The notes: a model not told the origin generated them from the sequence alone. Shown: positions 7,942 to 16,109, counted from the first letter of the stretch. The stretch is DNA of 30,107 nt from Neofamilia sp964346535 (GCA_964346535.1 CAYFUN010000014.1:1-30107), one strand, 5' to 3'. Numbers and translations are program-made.

Positions 7942-8973
7942 ATGAAAACTAAAATTATTAAGGTTAAGGATGACAATTTTAATATTTTATTAGAGGCAGT
8001 AGAAATTTTAGACCGAGGAGACCTAGTTGCCTTTCCAACTGAAACAGTTTATGGCCTAGGAGCTGACGGCCTAAATCCTCAGGCAGTTGAAAAAATTTTT
8101 CTAGCCAAGGGCAGGCCCCAAGACAATCCACTGATCTTGCACATCTGCGATTTTAAAATGCTGGAAGAATTAACTTCAGGTAATGTATCTAAGGCAAAGC
8201 TTTTATCAGCATATTTTTGGCCAGGGCCAATGACCTTGGTCCTAAAAAGATCTGACCTGGTGCCAGATATTATTACTGGCGGCCTAGACACAGTTGCCCT
8301 AAGACTTCCTGCAAATGAAATTGCAAGAGAATTAATTAGAAAACTAGGCAGACCAATTGCTGCTCCTTCTGCAAATATTTCTGGCAGGCCATCACCAACT
8401 GATGCCATGACTACCTTTGAAGACTTAGATGGAAAGATTCCTTTAATCATTGACGGCGGTAGCACAGAAGTTGGCTTAGAGTCTACAGTAATTGATCTTA
8501 CAGAAGACGAGCCAGTAATTTTAAGACCAGGGGCAATAACCTTAGAAATGTTAAGGAAGGTCTTTCCATTTAGCGAAATTGATCTGTCCCTAGTAAGTGC
8601 CGACCAAGTACCAAAGTCACCAGGACAAAAGTACAAGCACTATGCACCACGGGCTGAGGCCTATTTGTTAAAAGGGTCTCTTTTAGAAAAGGTCAACAAG
8701 CTTTCTGATTTTATAAAAAATAATGCTGATAAAAAAATTGGCCTTATGGGATCTTCTCAACTGCTCAGTCTCTTTCAGGCTAGTGAGATTGAAACCATTG
8801 ACCTAGGACCTTGGGAGGACTTGGACCAAGTTGCCTCAAAAATTTTTAAGGGCCTTAGAGACCTTGATAGAAAAAATGTAGATATTATTGTTGTAGAAGC
8901 TTTTTCAGAGGAAGGCCTTGGCCTTGCAATTATGAACAGGCTAAAAAAATCTACTGGAAATAAATACTTATAG
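7942..8973 (+). CDS. tsaC: L-threonylcarbamoyladenylate synthase (Sua5 type)
   Basis: This 343-residue protein has the YrdC-like catalytic domain (about 1-205) and a C-terminal Sua5 domain. It makes threonylcarbamoyl-AMP from threonine, bicarbonate and ATP for the t6A modification of ANN-decoding tRNAs. Seen motifs are VAFPTETVYGLG, KGRPQDNPLI, a GPMTLVLKR stretch, APSANISGRPSPT, and SPGQKYKHYAP in the linker. The start was moved to ATG 7942 because 7918 and 7921 lie at or before the TATAAT box. No Shine-Dalgarno site precedes 7942, so leaderless translation is likely. It heads a five-gene operon. Confidence 0.95.
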   Translation: MKTKIIKVKDDNFNILLEAVEILDRGDLVAFPTETVYGLGADGLNPQAVEKIFLAKGRPQDNPLILHICDFKMLEELTSGNVSKAKLLSAYFWPGPMTLVLKRSDLVPDIITGGLDTVALRLPANEIARELIRKLGRPIAAPSANISGRPSPTDAMTTFEDLDGKIPLIIDGGSTEVGLESTVIDLTEDEPVILRPGAITLEMLRKVFPFSEIDLSLVSADQVPKSPGQKYKHYAPRAEAYLLKGSLLEKVNKLSDFIKNNADKKIGLMGSSQLLSLFQASEIETIDLGPWEDLDQVASKIFKGLRDLDRKNVDIIVVEAFSEEGLGLAIMNRLKKSTGNKYL

Positions 8974-8982
8974 GAGATGAAA

Positions 8983-9408
8983 ATGAAAATTTCAATTGGC
9001 AGTGATCACGCAGGTTTTGATCTTAAAGAACATTTAAAAAACTATTTGGAAGAAGAAGGCTATGAAGTTATTGACGAAGGAACCTACTCCCTAGAGTCAG
9101 TTGACTATCCAGACTTTGGAGAAAAAGTTGGCCAAAGGGTAGCGGACAAAGAAGCTGACAGGGGCCTAGTTGTATGTGGGTCTGGAATTGGAATTTCCAT
9201 TGCAGCCAACAAGGTTCCAGGAATTAGGTGCGCTCTTGTCTCTGAACCACTTTCAGCAAGGCTTTCAAGACAACACAACGACGCTAACGTTCTTGCCCTA
9301 GGCGGCAGGTTAATCGGCCTAGAAATGGCCAAGGAATGCCTAAAAGTTTTTTTACAAACAGACTTTGAAGGCGGTAGACACCAAAGACGTATTGATAAAT
9401 TAGTGTAA
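8983..9408 (+). CDS. rpiB: ribose 5-phosphate isomerase B
   Basis: This 141-residue protein interconverts ribose 5-phosphate and ribulose 5-phosphate. It shows the RpiB/LacAB signature: IGSDHAGFDLKEHL at the N-terminus, VCGSGIGISIAANKVPGIRCAL with the catalytic Cys, SRQHNDANVLALGGR, and a C-terminal FEGGRHQRRI. The second ATG (8983) is chosen because AGGAG ends directly against the first (8977) but is 6 bases from the second. It begins 9 bases after tsaC. Confidence 0.95.
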   Translation: MKISIGSDHAGFDLKEHLKNYLEEEGYEVIDEGTYSLESVDYPDFGEKVGQRVADKEADRGLVVCGSGIGISIAANKVPGIRCALVSEPLSARLSRQHNDANVLALGGRLIGLEMAKECLKVFLQTDFEGGRHQRRIDKLV

Positions 9409-9419
9409 AGGAGTAAATT

Positions 9420-10052
9420 ATGTCTAATGTAATAGTATTTGACCATCCCTTAATCCAACACAAACTTTCAATTTTAAGGGACAAGGAAACAACATCTAAA
9501 GAATTTAGAGAGTTAGTTACAGAAATTTCAACTTTAATGGCCTATGAAGTAACAAGAGACCTTGAACTTGAAGACGTAGAAATTACTACAGCCATGGGAG
9601 AAAAAATCACTACTAAGAAAATTTCAGGCAAGAAACTTGGAATCATTCCTATACTAAGGGCAGGTCTTGGTATGGTTGATGGATTTTTAAATATTGTTCC
9701 TAATGCCAAGGTAGGCCACATTGGTTTATATAGAGACCCAGAGACCCTAGAGCCAGTTGAATATTATTCAAAACTTCCAAAAGACGTAAGTGGAAGAACT
9801 CTTTATTTAATTGACCCAATGCTAGCAACTGGAGGATCTTTAATTGCTGCCATTGACGTCTTAAAAAAAGCAGGTTGTAAAAATATTAAAAGTGTAAACA
9901 TAATAGCTGTTCCTGAGGGAATTGAAAAAGTTAAGGCTGCCCATCCAGATGTAGATATTTATGTGGCAGCAGTTGACGACCACCTAAACGACCACGCCTA
10001 TATTATTCCAGGTCTTGGAGATGCAGGAGACAGACTATTTGGTACTAAATAG
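9420..10052 (+). CDS. upp: uracil phosphoribosyltransferase
   Basis: This 210-residue enzyme makes UMP from uracil and PRPP. It has the full-length family pattern: FDHPLIQHKLSILRD at the N-terminus, IPILRAGLGMVDG, the PRPP-binding LIDPMLATGGSLIAAID, and YIIPGLGDAGDRLFG at the C-terminus. AAAGGAG lies 7 bases upstream. The rpiB-upp-wecB neighbourhood resembles the ywlC-to-mnaA region upstream of the ATP synthase genes in Bacillus. Confidence 0.98.
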   Translation: MSNVIVFDHPLIQHKLSILRDKETTSKEFRELVTEISTLMAYEVTRDLELEDVEITTAMGEKITTKKISGKKLGIIPILRAGLGMVDGFLNIVPNAKVGHIGLYRDPETLEPVEYYSKLPKDVSGRTLYLIDPMLATGGSLIAAIDVLKKAGCKNIKSVNIIAVPEGIEKVKAAHPDVDIYVAAVDDHLNDHAYIIPGLGDAGDRLFGTK

Positions 10053-10067
10053 AAATAAAGAAGGAAT

Positions 10068-11123
10068 ATGTTAACTTATTTAAAAATATTTATTTTTGCC
10101 TTTGCTTGCTCTTATCTTTTGACCCCATTAGTAAGGGCCCTGGCAATAAAATTTGGAGCCATAGATGTTCCCAAGGACAATAGAAGAATGCATAAGGAGC
10201 CAATCCCTCTTTTAGGGGGCTTGGCTATTTATGGTGGATTTTTATTTGCAACCTTGCTTTTTATGAGGCCCCTTTCTAAAGAAATCCAGGCTATAATTTT
10301 TGGCTCAGCTGTAATTGTAGTTTCAGGTTACTTAGATGACACAAAGGGCCTTAGTCCTTCAATGAAAATTATCTTCCAACTAATTGCTGCCTTTATAGCA
10401 ATTTATGGCGGCCTTCATGTAGATAGCTTTTCAAATCTCCTTGGAGAAAAGGGATCCACAATTAGCCTTGGATTTTTAGGCTATCCATTTACCCTCCTTT
10501 GGATTGTAGGAGTAACTAATGCAGTAAATTTAATTGACGGCATGGACGGCCTAGCAGATGGAATTTCATTAATAGCTGCAATTTCACTTGCTATCACTTC
10601 CTTTTTATTTGGCAATGCCCAAGTGGGAACTATGTTTTTAATTTTAGCAGGAGCTTGTTTAGGCTTTCTGCCTTACAACTTTAACCCAGCAAAAATTTTT
10701 ATGGGAGACACAGGCGCCCTTTTACTTGGCTATTTGTTTTCAGTTTTGACTATAGAAGGAGTTATGAAAACTGCAGCAACTGTGGCTATAGTTGTTCCAA
10801 TTTTAGTCCTAGCTGTTCCAATTTCTGACACACTCTTTGCCATAGTTAGAAGGACTTTAAGTGGCCAGTCTTTTGCAGTAGCAGACAAGGGCCACCTCCA
10901 CCACAAAATTTTACAAAGAGGCTACACTGTCAAGCAAACAGTTTTAATCCTCTATATTATGGCAGCAATTTTAGGTATTTTAGCAATTTTAATAAGCCTG
11001 ATTGGAGGCTTATATGGCAACCTCTTAGCCTTAGGCGTAATAATTTTAATAATTGTTGCAGCCAAGAGGATAGGAGTTTTTCAAATAGACGACAAAAACA
11101 AACAAACAAAGGAGCGAAAATGA
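10068..11123 (+). CDS. WecA/TagO-like undecaprenyl-phosphate sugar-1-phosphate transferase
   Basis: This 351-residue polytopic membrane protein of the MraY/WecA superfamily has about ten hydrophobic segments. Conserved cytoplasmic motifs are visible: RRMHKEPIPLLGG, SGYLDDTKGL (Mg-binding aspartates), NAVNLIDGMDGLADG, FMGDTGALLLG and the histidine motif KGHLHH. These place it with WecA/TagO, which transfers GlcNAc-1-phosphate to undecaprenyl phosphate to start teichoic acid or other wall glycopolymers. It overlaps by 4 bases with wecB, whose product feeds ManNAc into the same pathways. The sugar specificity is inferred. Confidence 0.92.
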   Translation: MLTYLKIFIFAFACSYLLTPLVRALAIKFGAIDVPKDNRRMHKEPIPLLGGLAIYGGFLFATLLFMRPLSKEIQAIIFGSAVIVVSGYLDDTKGLSPSMKIIFQLIAAFIAIYGGLHVDSFSNLLGEKGSTISLGFLGYPFTLLWIVGVTNAVNLIDGMDGLADGISLIAAISLAITSFLFGNAQVGTMFLILAGACLGFLPYNFNPAKIFMGDTGALLLGYLFSVLTIEGVMKTAATVAIVVPILVLAVPISDTLFAIVRRTLSGQSFAVADKGHLHHKILQRGYTVKQTVLILYIMAAILGILAILISLIGGLYGNLLALGVIILIIVAAKRIGVFQIDDKNKQTKERK

Positions 11124-12232
11124 AAATAGCTTTAATTTTTGGAACTAGACCAGAGGCAATTAAAATGGCCCCAATAGTTAAGGAACTAAAAAGACAAGAT
11201 GACATTGAAACTATAGTTTGTGTAACTGGCCAGCACAGGGAAATGTTGGACCAGGTTTTAAAAGTATTTGATATTGAACCAGACTACGACCTAGATATTT
11301 TTAAACCAGGCCAAAGTCTAACAGATATTACAATAAATTCCCTTCAAGGAATTGAAAAAGTTTTAGAAAAAGAAAAGCCAGATGTATTATTGGTCCAAGG
11401 AGATACCACTACAGTATTTTCTGGAGCCTTGGCTGCCTTTTACCAACAAATAAAAATTGGCCACGTTGAAGCAGGTCTTAGGACGGGAAATATTTACTCA
11501 CCATATCCAGAAGAGGCCAACAGAAAAATGGTTGGAACAATTACCAACTATCACTTCTGCCCAACAGATGCCAACAGACAAAATCTTTTGAGAGAAGGCT
11601 ACAAGGACGAAGATATTTATATAACAGGTAATACTGTAATTGACGCCCTTAAATATACAGTTAAAGACGACTATGTCTTTGCAGATGAAAAACTAAACGC
11701 CCTTGACTATGAAAATGAAAAAATAATTTTACTGACTTCCCATAGAAGGGAAAATCTTGGCCAGCCGATGAAAAATATTTTCTCAGCTGTAAGAGATGAA
11801 ATAAAAGACAGACCAGATGTAAAAGTAGTTTTTCCAATTCACCTAAATCCAAAGGTAAGAGACATAGCCCATGAAGTTTTTGACGGCATGAACCAAGTTA
11901 TTTTTATTGAGCCTTTAGACTACCTGCCATTTACAAATCTTATGAACAAGGTCTATTTAGTAATGACAGACTCAGGTGGAGTCCAAGAAGAGGCGCCATC
12001 ACTGGGCAAACCAATTTTAGTTTTGAGAAATGAAACTGAAAGAATGGAAGGTATTGAAGCAAACACTGCCCGCCTTGTAGGCACAGACTATGAAGTCATT
12101 AGAAAAAATCTAAGGGAACTTTTAGACGACAAGGCCGCCTATGAAAAGATGGCCCATGCTCAAAATCCCTACGGAGATGGAACAGCCGCTGAGCAAATTG
12201 TAAAAATATTAAAAGAATTAGCTGCTAAATAA
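11120..12232 (+). CDS. wecB: UDP-N-acetylglucosamine 2-epimerase (non-hydrolysing)
   Basis: This 370-residue protein interconverts UDP-GlcNAc and UDP-ManNAc. Seen motifs are FGTRPEAIKMAP, TGQHREMLDQ, VQGDTTTVFSGAL, HVEAGLRTGN, PYPEEANRKM, TSHRRENLGQP, and the C-terminal TDSGGVQEEAPSLGKP and RNETERMEG. The start overlaps the preceding stop (ATGA), indicating translational coupling with the WecA/TagO-like transferase. The two probably supply and prime a wall polysaccharide or teichoic-acid linkage unit. Confidence 0.96.
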   Translation: MKIALIFGTRPEAIKMAPIVKELKRQDDIETIVCVTGQHREMLDQVLKVFDIEPDYDLDIFKPGQSLTDITINSLQGIEKVLEKEKPDVLLVQGDTTTVFSGALAAFYQQIKIGHVEAGLRTGNIYSPYPEEANRKMVGTITNYHFCPTDANRQNLLREGYKDEDIYITGNTVIDALKYTVKDDYVFADEKLNALDYENEKIILLTSHRRENLGQPMKNIFSAVRDEIKDRPDVKVVFPIHLNPKVRDIAHEVFDGMNQVIFIEPLDYLPFTNLMNKVYLVMTDSGGVQEEAPSLGKPILVLRNETERMEGIEANTARLVGTDYEVIRKNLRELLDDKAAYEKMAHAQNPYGDGTAAEQIVKILKELAAK

Positions 12233-12246
12233 GGCAGCTTTTTTCT
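12220..12246 (+). terminator. intrinsic terminator of the tsaC-wecB operon
   Basis: AGCTGC and GCAGCT pair around an 8-base loop that contains the TAA stop codon. A T-run follows. Confidence 0.8.
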
Positions 12247-12250
12247 TTTT

Positions 12251-12278
12251 TGGGGACATTCCTTTAGGTGTGTCCCCG
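12251..12278. repeat. REP-like extragenic hairpin
   Basis: GGGGACA (12252-12258) and TGTCCCC (12271-12277) form a 7-bp G/C-rich stem with a 12-base loop. It stands out in AT-rich intergenic DNA and resembles the GGGGAC...GTCCCC palindromes dispersed in many bacterial genomes. Only one copy is seen here, so repeat status is inferred. Confidence 0.45.
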
Positions 12279-12353
12279 TTTCTCGGAAAATTTTTAAATT
12301 CAGCTTTAAAAACTTTTGTCACTTTGCTATATTATAAAGAGAATGGAGGACCT

Positions 12354-13901
12354 ATGAGCATATTACAAGTAAGTAACTTAAACCACTCTTATGGTGGCAG
12401 AGATATATTAAAAGACGTAAACTTTAGACTGCTAAAAGGCGAACACGTCGGCCTAATTGGACCTAACGGAGAAGGCAAGTCATCTTTTTTAAATATAATT
12501 ACAGGCAAACTTCAACCTGACCAAGGAGACATTGAATGGGCCAAGAGAGTTCGCGTAGGCTATTTAGACCAACACACATCACTAAAGGCAGACATGACTA
12601 TCAGAGATGTTTTAAAAGATGCCTTTTCATATCTTTACGATATTGAAAATGAAATCAACGACATCTATATGAAAATGGGCGACGTAGGCCAAGATGACTT
12701 AGATAAAATGTTAGAAGAAGTTGGATCTTTGCAAGACTACTTAGACCACCACGACTTTTATCTTATTGATGCAAAAATTGACGAAGTCTCTAGGGCCATG
12801 GGAGTTGACAAACTTGGCCTGGACAATTTAGTAAACGAGCTTTCAGGCGGGCAAAGGTCCAAGGTCTTGCTTTGCAAACTTCTTTTAGAAAAGCCAGATA
12901 TTTTACTCCTAGACGAGCCTACCAACTACCTAGACGAAGAGCACATTAATTGGCTAAAGAGATACTTGCAAGAATACGAAAACGCCTTTATCTTAATTTC
13001 CCACGACATCTCCTTTTTAAATTCAGTAATAAATTTAATTTATCATTTGGAAAACAACGAACTTAACAGATATGTTGGCGACTATAACGAGTTCCAAAGA
13101 CTTCACGCCCAAAAGCAGGCCCAACTTGAAGCAGCCTATAAAAAGCAGCAGCAAGAAATTGCCGACCTTGAAGACTTTGTTGCCAGAAACAAGGCCAGAG
13201 TTGCAACGAGAAATATGGCCATGTCTCGTCAAAAGAAATTAGACAAAATGGATTTAATAGAACTTCCTAAAGAAAAAGTTAGAGCCTCTTTTGAATTTAA
13301 AGACAAGGCAGCTCCAGGCAGATTAATTTTTCAAACCAAGGACTTGGTCATTGGTTACGACAAGCCACTAACACGACCATTAAACTTGAGAATGGAAAGA
13401 GGCCAGCGAATTGCAGTTGTAGGAGAAAACGGCCTAGGCAAAACAACTCTTATAAAAACTATTTTAGGCTATGTAGAAAAACTTTCTGGAACAATAGAAA
13501 AAGGACAGAATATTGAAATAGGTTATTTTGAACAAGAAGACTTGTCTGATAACAACAGAACTTGTATAGAAGAAGTTTGGGAAGAATTTCCATCTTATAA
13601 CCAGGCCCAAATCAGGGGCATGTTAGCCAAGTGTGGCCTTACAACTGACAACATTGAAAGCAAGGTCAAGGTCTTATCTGGAGGCGAACAAGCCAAGGTC
13701 CGTTTGTGTAAAATTATGAACAAGGAAACCAACATCCTCATGCTAGACGAGCCGACTAACCACTTAGACCCTGAAGCTAAAGAAGAGTTAAAGAGAGCAC
13801 TGAGAGCTTACAAGGGCGGCATCTTTTTAATTTCCCACGAAAGAGATTTTTACGAAGACATTGCCACAGATATTTGGAGAATGGAAGACTTTAAAGAATA
13901 G
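12354..13901 (+). CDS. ABC-F family ATP-binding protein
   Basis: This 515-residue protein carries two ABC cassettes and no membrane domain. The first has Walker A GPNGEGKSS, signature LSGGQ and Walker B LLLDEPTNYLD. A coiled, basic interdomain linker follows (about 230-300, rich in K/Q/A). The second cassette has GENGLGKTT, LSGGEQ and MLDEPTNHLD. ABC-F proteins bind the ribosome and act as translation factors or give antibiotic ribosome protection; the subgroup is not decided here. The start is ATG 12354 with GGAGG 4 bases upstream. The GTG at 12270 lies within the REP-like hairpin and is rejected. Confidence 0.92.
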   Translation: MSILQVSNLNHSYGGRDILKDVNFRLLKGEHVGLIGPNGEGKSSFLNIITGKLQPDQGDIEWAKRVRVGYLDQHTSLKADMTIRDVLKDAFSYLYDIENEINDIYMKMGDVGQDDLDKMLEEVGSLQDYLDHHDFYLIDAKIDEVSRAMGVDKLGLDNLVNELSGGQRSKVLLCKLLLEKPDILLLDEPTNYLDEEHINWLKRYLQEYENAFILISHDISFLNSVINLIYHLENNELNRYVGDYNEFQRLHAQKQAQLEAAYKKQQQEIADLEDFVARNKARVATRNMAMSRQKKLDKMDLIELPKEKVRASFEFKDKAAPGRLIFQTKDLVIGYDKPLTRPLNLRMERGQRIAVVGENGLGKTTLIKTILGYVEKLSGTIEKGQNIEIGYFEQEDLSDNNRTCIEEVWEEFPSYNQAQIRGMLAKCGLTTDNIESKVKVLSGGEQAKVRLCKIMNKETNILMLDEPTNHLDPEAKEELKRALRAYKGGIFLISHERDFYEDIATDIWRMEDFKE

Positions 13902-13910
13902 TTGAATTAG

Positions 13911-13945
13911 AAATAGTGGAAGAGAAATTTTTCCACTATTTTTTT
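13911..13945 (+). terminator. intrinsic terminator
   Basis: The 11-bp stem AAATAGTGGAA / TTCCACTATTT is followed by T residues, directly after the ABC-F gene. Confidence 0.88.
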
Positions 13946-13990
13946 CATGATTGGGTATAGTAGATTTAAGAAAAAATTTAAGGAGAATAT

Positions 13991-14659
13991 ATGGAAATTA
14001 AAAAAATTAAGGGAGCCCTTCCCTACGGATTTTCAAATATAGAGGGAACAGACAAATGGATTTATCAAGTTGACACAACAGTTGACTTTTATGACAACAA
14101 CATGCTGGCCCAAATTGGCCAGGACTTGCCAGGATCAGAAATATTATTCATTTCCTATCCTGAAGGACAAATTTACAAACCCTTTGAAAGAGAAGCAGGA
14201 ATATATTACGACAAGCCAGCCTACTTTAACGGCAGATTGTTTTTTATAAAAGTTGATTTTAACAAGAGACAAGTTTTCTTATTAAAATACCTTGTAGAAG
14301 AAAATACCTGCCAGGAACTTTTTACAGCGGCCATAGATGAAATCGACTTATATAATTTAAACTTAGCCAAGGCGCCTCTAATGCTTTACAGTCAAAATCA
14401 AATCCTGGAAATTTATTATCCTCAAAGGTTGAGCCTAAAAAAAGAAGCCAACGAATCTTTTATAATGCGAAAAGACGATGACTTTTATTTTTATGGCTGG
14501 GTTGAAGAAGGGTTAGAAAGATCTGGAGCCCTAGGCGAGTCTTACGCCTACTATGAAGAAATAATAATTAAAGACCAGGACTCAAAGGTTTTAAAAAAAG
14601 AAAAAGGCAATATTTTCCAAATGCCAAATGGAGACTACTGGGCCTTTACAGAAAAATAA
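13991..14659 (+). CDS. hypothetical protein, 222 residues
   Basis: I do not recognise this protein. It is acidic and aromatic-rich, has no signal peptide or membrane segment, and should be cytoplasmic. Alternating hydrophobic/aromatic stretches (GRLFFIKVDFNKRQVFLLKY, DDFYFYGWVEE) suggest a mostly beta fold, perhaps propeller-like blades. AAGGAG lies 6 bases before the ATG, codon use matches its neighbours, and it has its own terminators on both sides. It is therefore probably a real gene. Confidence 0.75.
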   Translation: MEIKKIKGALPYGFSNIEGTDKWIYQVDTTVDFYDNNMLAQIGQDLPGSEILFISYPEGQIYKPFEREAGIYYDKPAYFNGRLFFIKVDFNKRQVFLLKYLVEENTCQELFTAAIDEIDLYNLNLAKAPLMLYSQNQILEIYYPQRLSLKKEANESFIMRKDDDFYFYGWVEEGLERSGALGESYAYYEEIIIKDQDSKVLKKEKGNIFQMPNGDYWAFTEK

Positions 14660-14698
14660 AAAAACAAGGTGGAGGAAAAAATCCTTCACCTTATTTTT
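14657..14698. terminator. bidirectional intrinsic terminator
   Basis: AAGGTGGAGGA (14666-14676) pairs with TCCTTCACCTT (14682-14692) around an A-rich loop. A-rich and T-rich flanks lie on either side. It separates the hypothetical gene from the convergent queuosine-related unit. Confidence 0.85.
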
Positions 14699-15346
14699 AT
14701 TCCATGTCTAATTCTTTGAACTTCCTTATATAAAGTCTAGTTAATGGGAAAAATACAATTTCATATAGGGTTTCTAACAGAGTCATTGAAAGGGCCATAT
14801 AAATTATTTGAGTCACTTCCATTACTCCTAAAAAGGCAAGCGATGCAAAAATTAAATTATCAGCAAGTTGGCCGACCATAGTAGAGACAACTGCCCTAGA
14901 AAAGGGGAAGAAGATCCCTTGTCTTTCATCTGAGCCATTATTTTTACATTTAAAGTTCCGCCAATAAGGTAGGCAGTTAAACTTGCAAATAAAATTCTCG
15001 GCACATTGCCTAAGACAACTGCAAAAGATTCTTGAATTATTGGAGCAGAAGCATTAGGCAAAATAATTGCTATTTGACAGGCCAGAGCCACAATTAGATT
15101 TAGAAAAAATCCCCAGTAGATCATTCTCTTTGCAGAAGTGTAGCCGCGAGTTTCTGTTTCAACATCTTGGGCAATAAAGGTCACTGGCTCAAAAATATAG
15201 GCAGCTGGCGCAGTTAAAAATCCAATTTTCCAAGTCTTAGTTGCTAAAATATTTTTCATAATTACTGCCACAGCATAAAAAGACCAAAGCATTAGCCTGT
15301 AATAAATTTTTTTCTCTTCTTTAGTTTTTAATCTTAACGAATCCAT
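14697..15346 (-). pseudogene. frameshifted queuosine precursor transporter (YhhQ family)
   Basis: The N-terminal frame (15346 down to about 14917) and the C-terminal frame (about 14915 to 14697) together give a normal YhhQ/QueT-like membrane protein of about 216 residues. The first part has the membrane segments FYAVAVIMKNILATK and PAAYIFEPVTFIAQDV and ends ...TLNVKIMAQMKDK. The second resumes with IFFPFSRAVVSTMVGQLADN and further membrane segments. The break falls at the CCC run at 14916-14918 (minus-strand GGG), where one extra G would restore the frame. The family imports queuine, preQ1 or preQ0. Its ribosome binding site is AGAGG. The frameshift may be real or a homopolymer sequencing error. 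Confidence 0.85.
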
Positions 15347-15355
15347 AATTAACCT

Positions 15356-15850
15356 CTATCTGTTGTCTACTTTTTCAGGGTAGAGGTCATGGTGCTTCAA
15401 TCTTTCCCAGGCCAGGTCTTCCCACTTAGTCCCCTTCATTCCATAATTACAATAAGGGTCAATGGAAATTCCACCACGAGGAGTGAACTTGCCCCAGACT
15501 TCAATGTACTTAGGGTCCATTAACTTAATTAAGTCCTTCATAATAATGTTCATACAGTCTTCGTGAAAGTCGCCGTGGTTTCTAAAAGAAAACAGGTAGA
15601 GCTTTAAAGACTTAGACTCAACCATTTTTATATTAGGCACATAGGAAATATAAATTGTGGCAAAGTCTGGCTGGCCAGTAATAGGACACAGTGATGTAAA
15701 CTCTGGACAATTAAATTTTACAAAATAGTCATTGTCAGGGTGCTTGTTGTCAAAGGCCTATAGAACACTTGGATCATAATCTGTAGGATACACAACACCT
15801 TTGTTGCCAAGAAGGCTAAGGTCGTCCTTTAAATTTTTTTCATTTCTCAT
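15356..15850 (-). pseudogene. queF: queF (preQ0 reductase) with in-frame amber codon
   Basis: The frame from ATG 15850 (GAAGGAG site upstream) to TAA 15356 encodes QueF along its full 164-codon length. Codon 31 (15760-15758) is TAG between DPSVL and AFDNKHPDNDYF, where relatives have Glu; one G-to-T change in GAG would cause it. Everything downstream is well preserved, including the active-site region FNCPEFTSLCPITGQPDF and ESKSLKLYLFSFRNHGDFHE. QueF reduces 7-cyano-7-deazaguanine to preQ1 with NADPH. Restart at the next good ATG (15640) would omit the catalytic Cys. TAG ends several intact genes here, so code reassignment is unlikely. Confidence 0.9.
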
Positions 15851-15875
15851 AAATTCTCCTTCTGACTAAGAGCAA

Positions 15876-15904
15876 AGAAAAAAGAGATGCTCATTACATC
15901 TCTC
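15876..15904 (-). terminator. terminator of the preQ1 riboswitch leader
   Basis: On the minus strand AGAGATG pairs with CATCTCT around a 7-base loop and is followed by TTTTTTC. It lies between the aptamer and queF. A GCAAAGA / TCTTTGC pair (15952-15946 with 15878-15872) overlaps the U-tract and could form a competing structure. Confidence 0.75.
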
Positions 15905-15968
15905 TAGAAACCAAATTAAATACAAAAAGGCCAAAAATTTTCGCCTCTTTGCTTTCTTTACTTTTAGT

Positions 15969-16008
15969 CCCTAGTTTTATTTAACGATAGGATGGTTACG
16001 AACTATCG
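15969..16008 (-). promoter_or_regulatory. preQ1 class I riboswitch aptamer
   Basis: On the minus strand, stem P1 CGATAG / CTATCG closes the loop TTCGTAACCATC. An A-rich tail ending AAAACTAGG can pair back to the loop as an H-type pseudoknot. This matches the small preQ1-I consensus. It begins about 3 bases after the predicted start site and precedes queF, its usual target. Confidence 0.85.
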
Positions 16009-16017
16009 GTCCTTGCT

Positions 16018-16023
16018 ATTATA
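16018..16023 (-). promoter_or_regulatory. -10 box of the queF leader
   Basis: A minus-strand TATAAT places the start near 16011, immediately upstream of the aptamer. No convincing -35 box is seen. Confidence 0.6.
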
Positions 16024-16100
16024 AATTAAAAATATATTCAAGGAAGAAGATGAAATTTACAAAATCTTAAAGAGACCGACATTTTAAAAGTTGACAATTG

Positions 16101-16109
16101 TGATATAAT
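16101..16109 (+). promoter_or_regulatory. extended -10 promoter of ppaC
   Basis: TGATATAAT is a perfect extended -10. The TTGACA at 16091-16096 is only 7 bases away and cannot act as its -35 box. Confidence 0.55.

Noticed and set aside
8079..8636. 185-codon minus-strand frame inside tsaC
   Set aside because: It is antisense to a conserved gene, with low-complexity Ser/Ile-rich translation and no start signals.
12270..12353. N-terminal extension of the ABC-F protein from GTG 12270
   Set aside because: It starts in the REP-like hairpin and is unlike ABC-F N-termini; ATG 12354 with GGAGG is better.
15758..15760. TAG in queF as a recoded sense codon (for example pyrrolysine)
   Set aside because: TAG ends several intact genes here (DUF438, tsaC, upp, ABC-F). 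QueF needs no special residue at this site, where relatives have Glu.
16091..16096. TTGACA as the -35 box of ppaC
   Set aside because: It is 7 bases from TATAAT; the extended -10 TGATATAAT explains the promoter without it.
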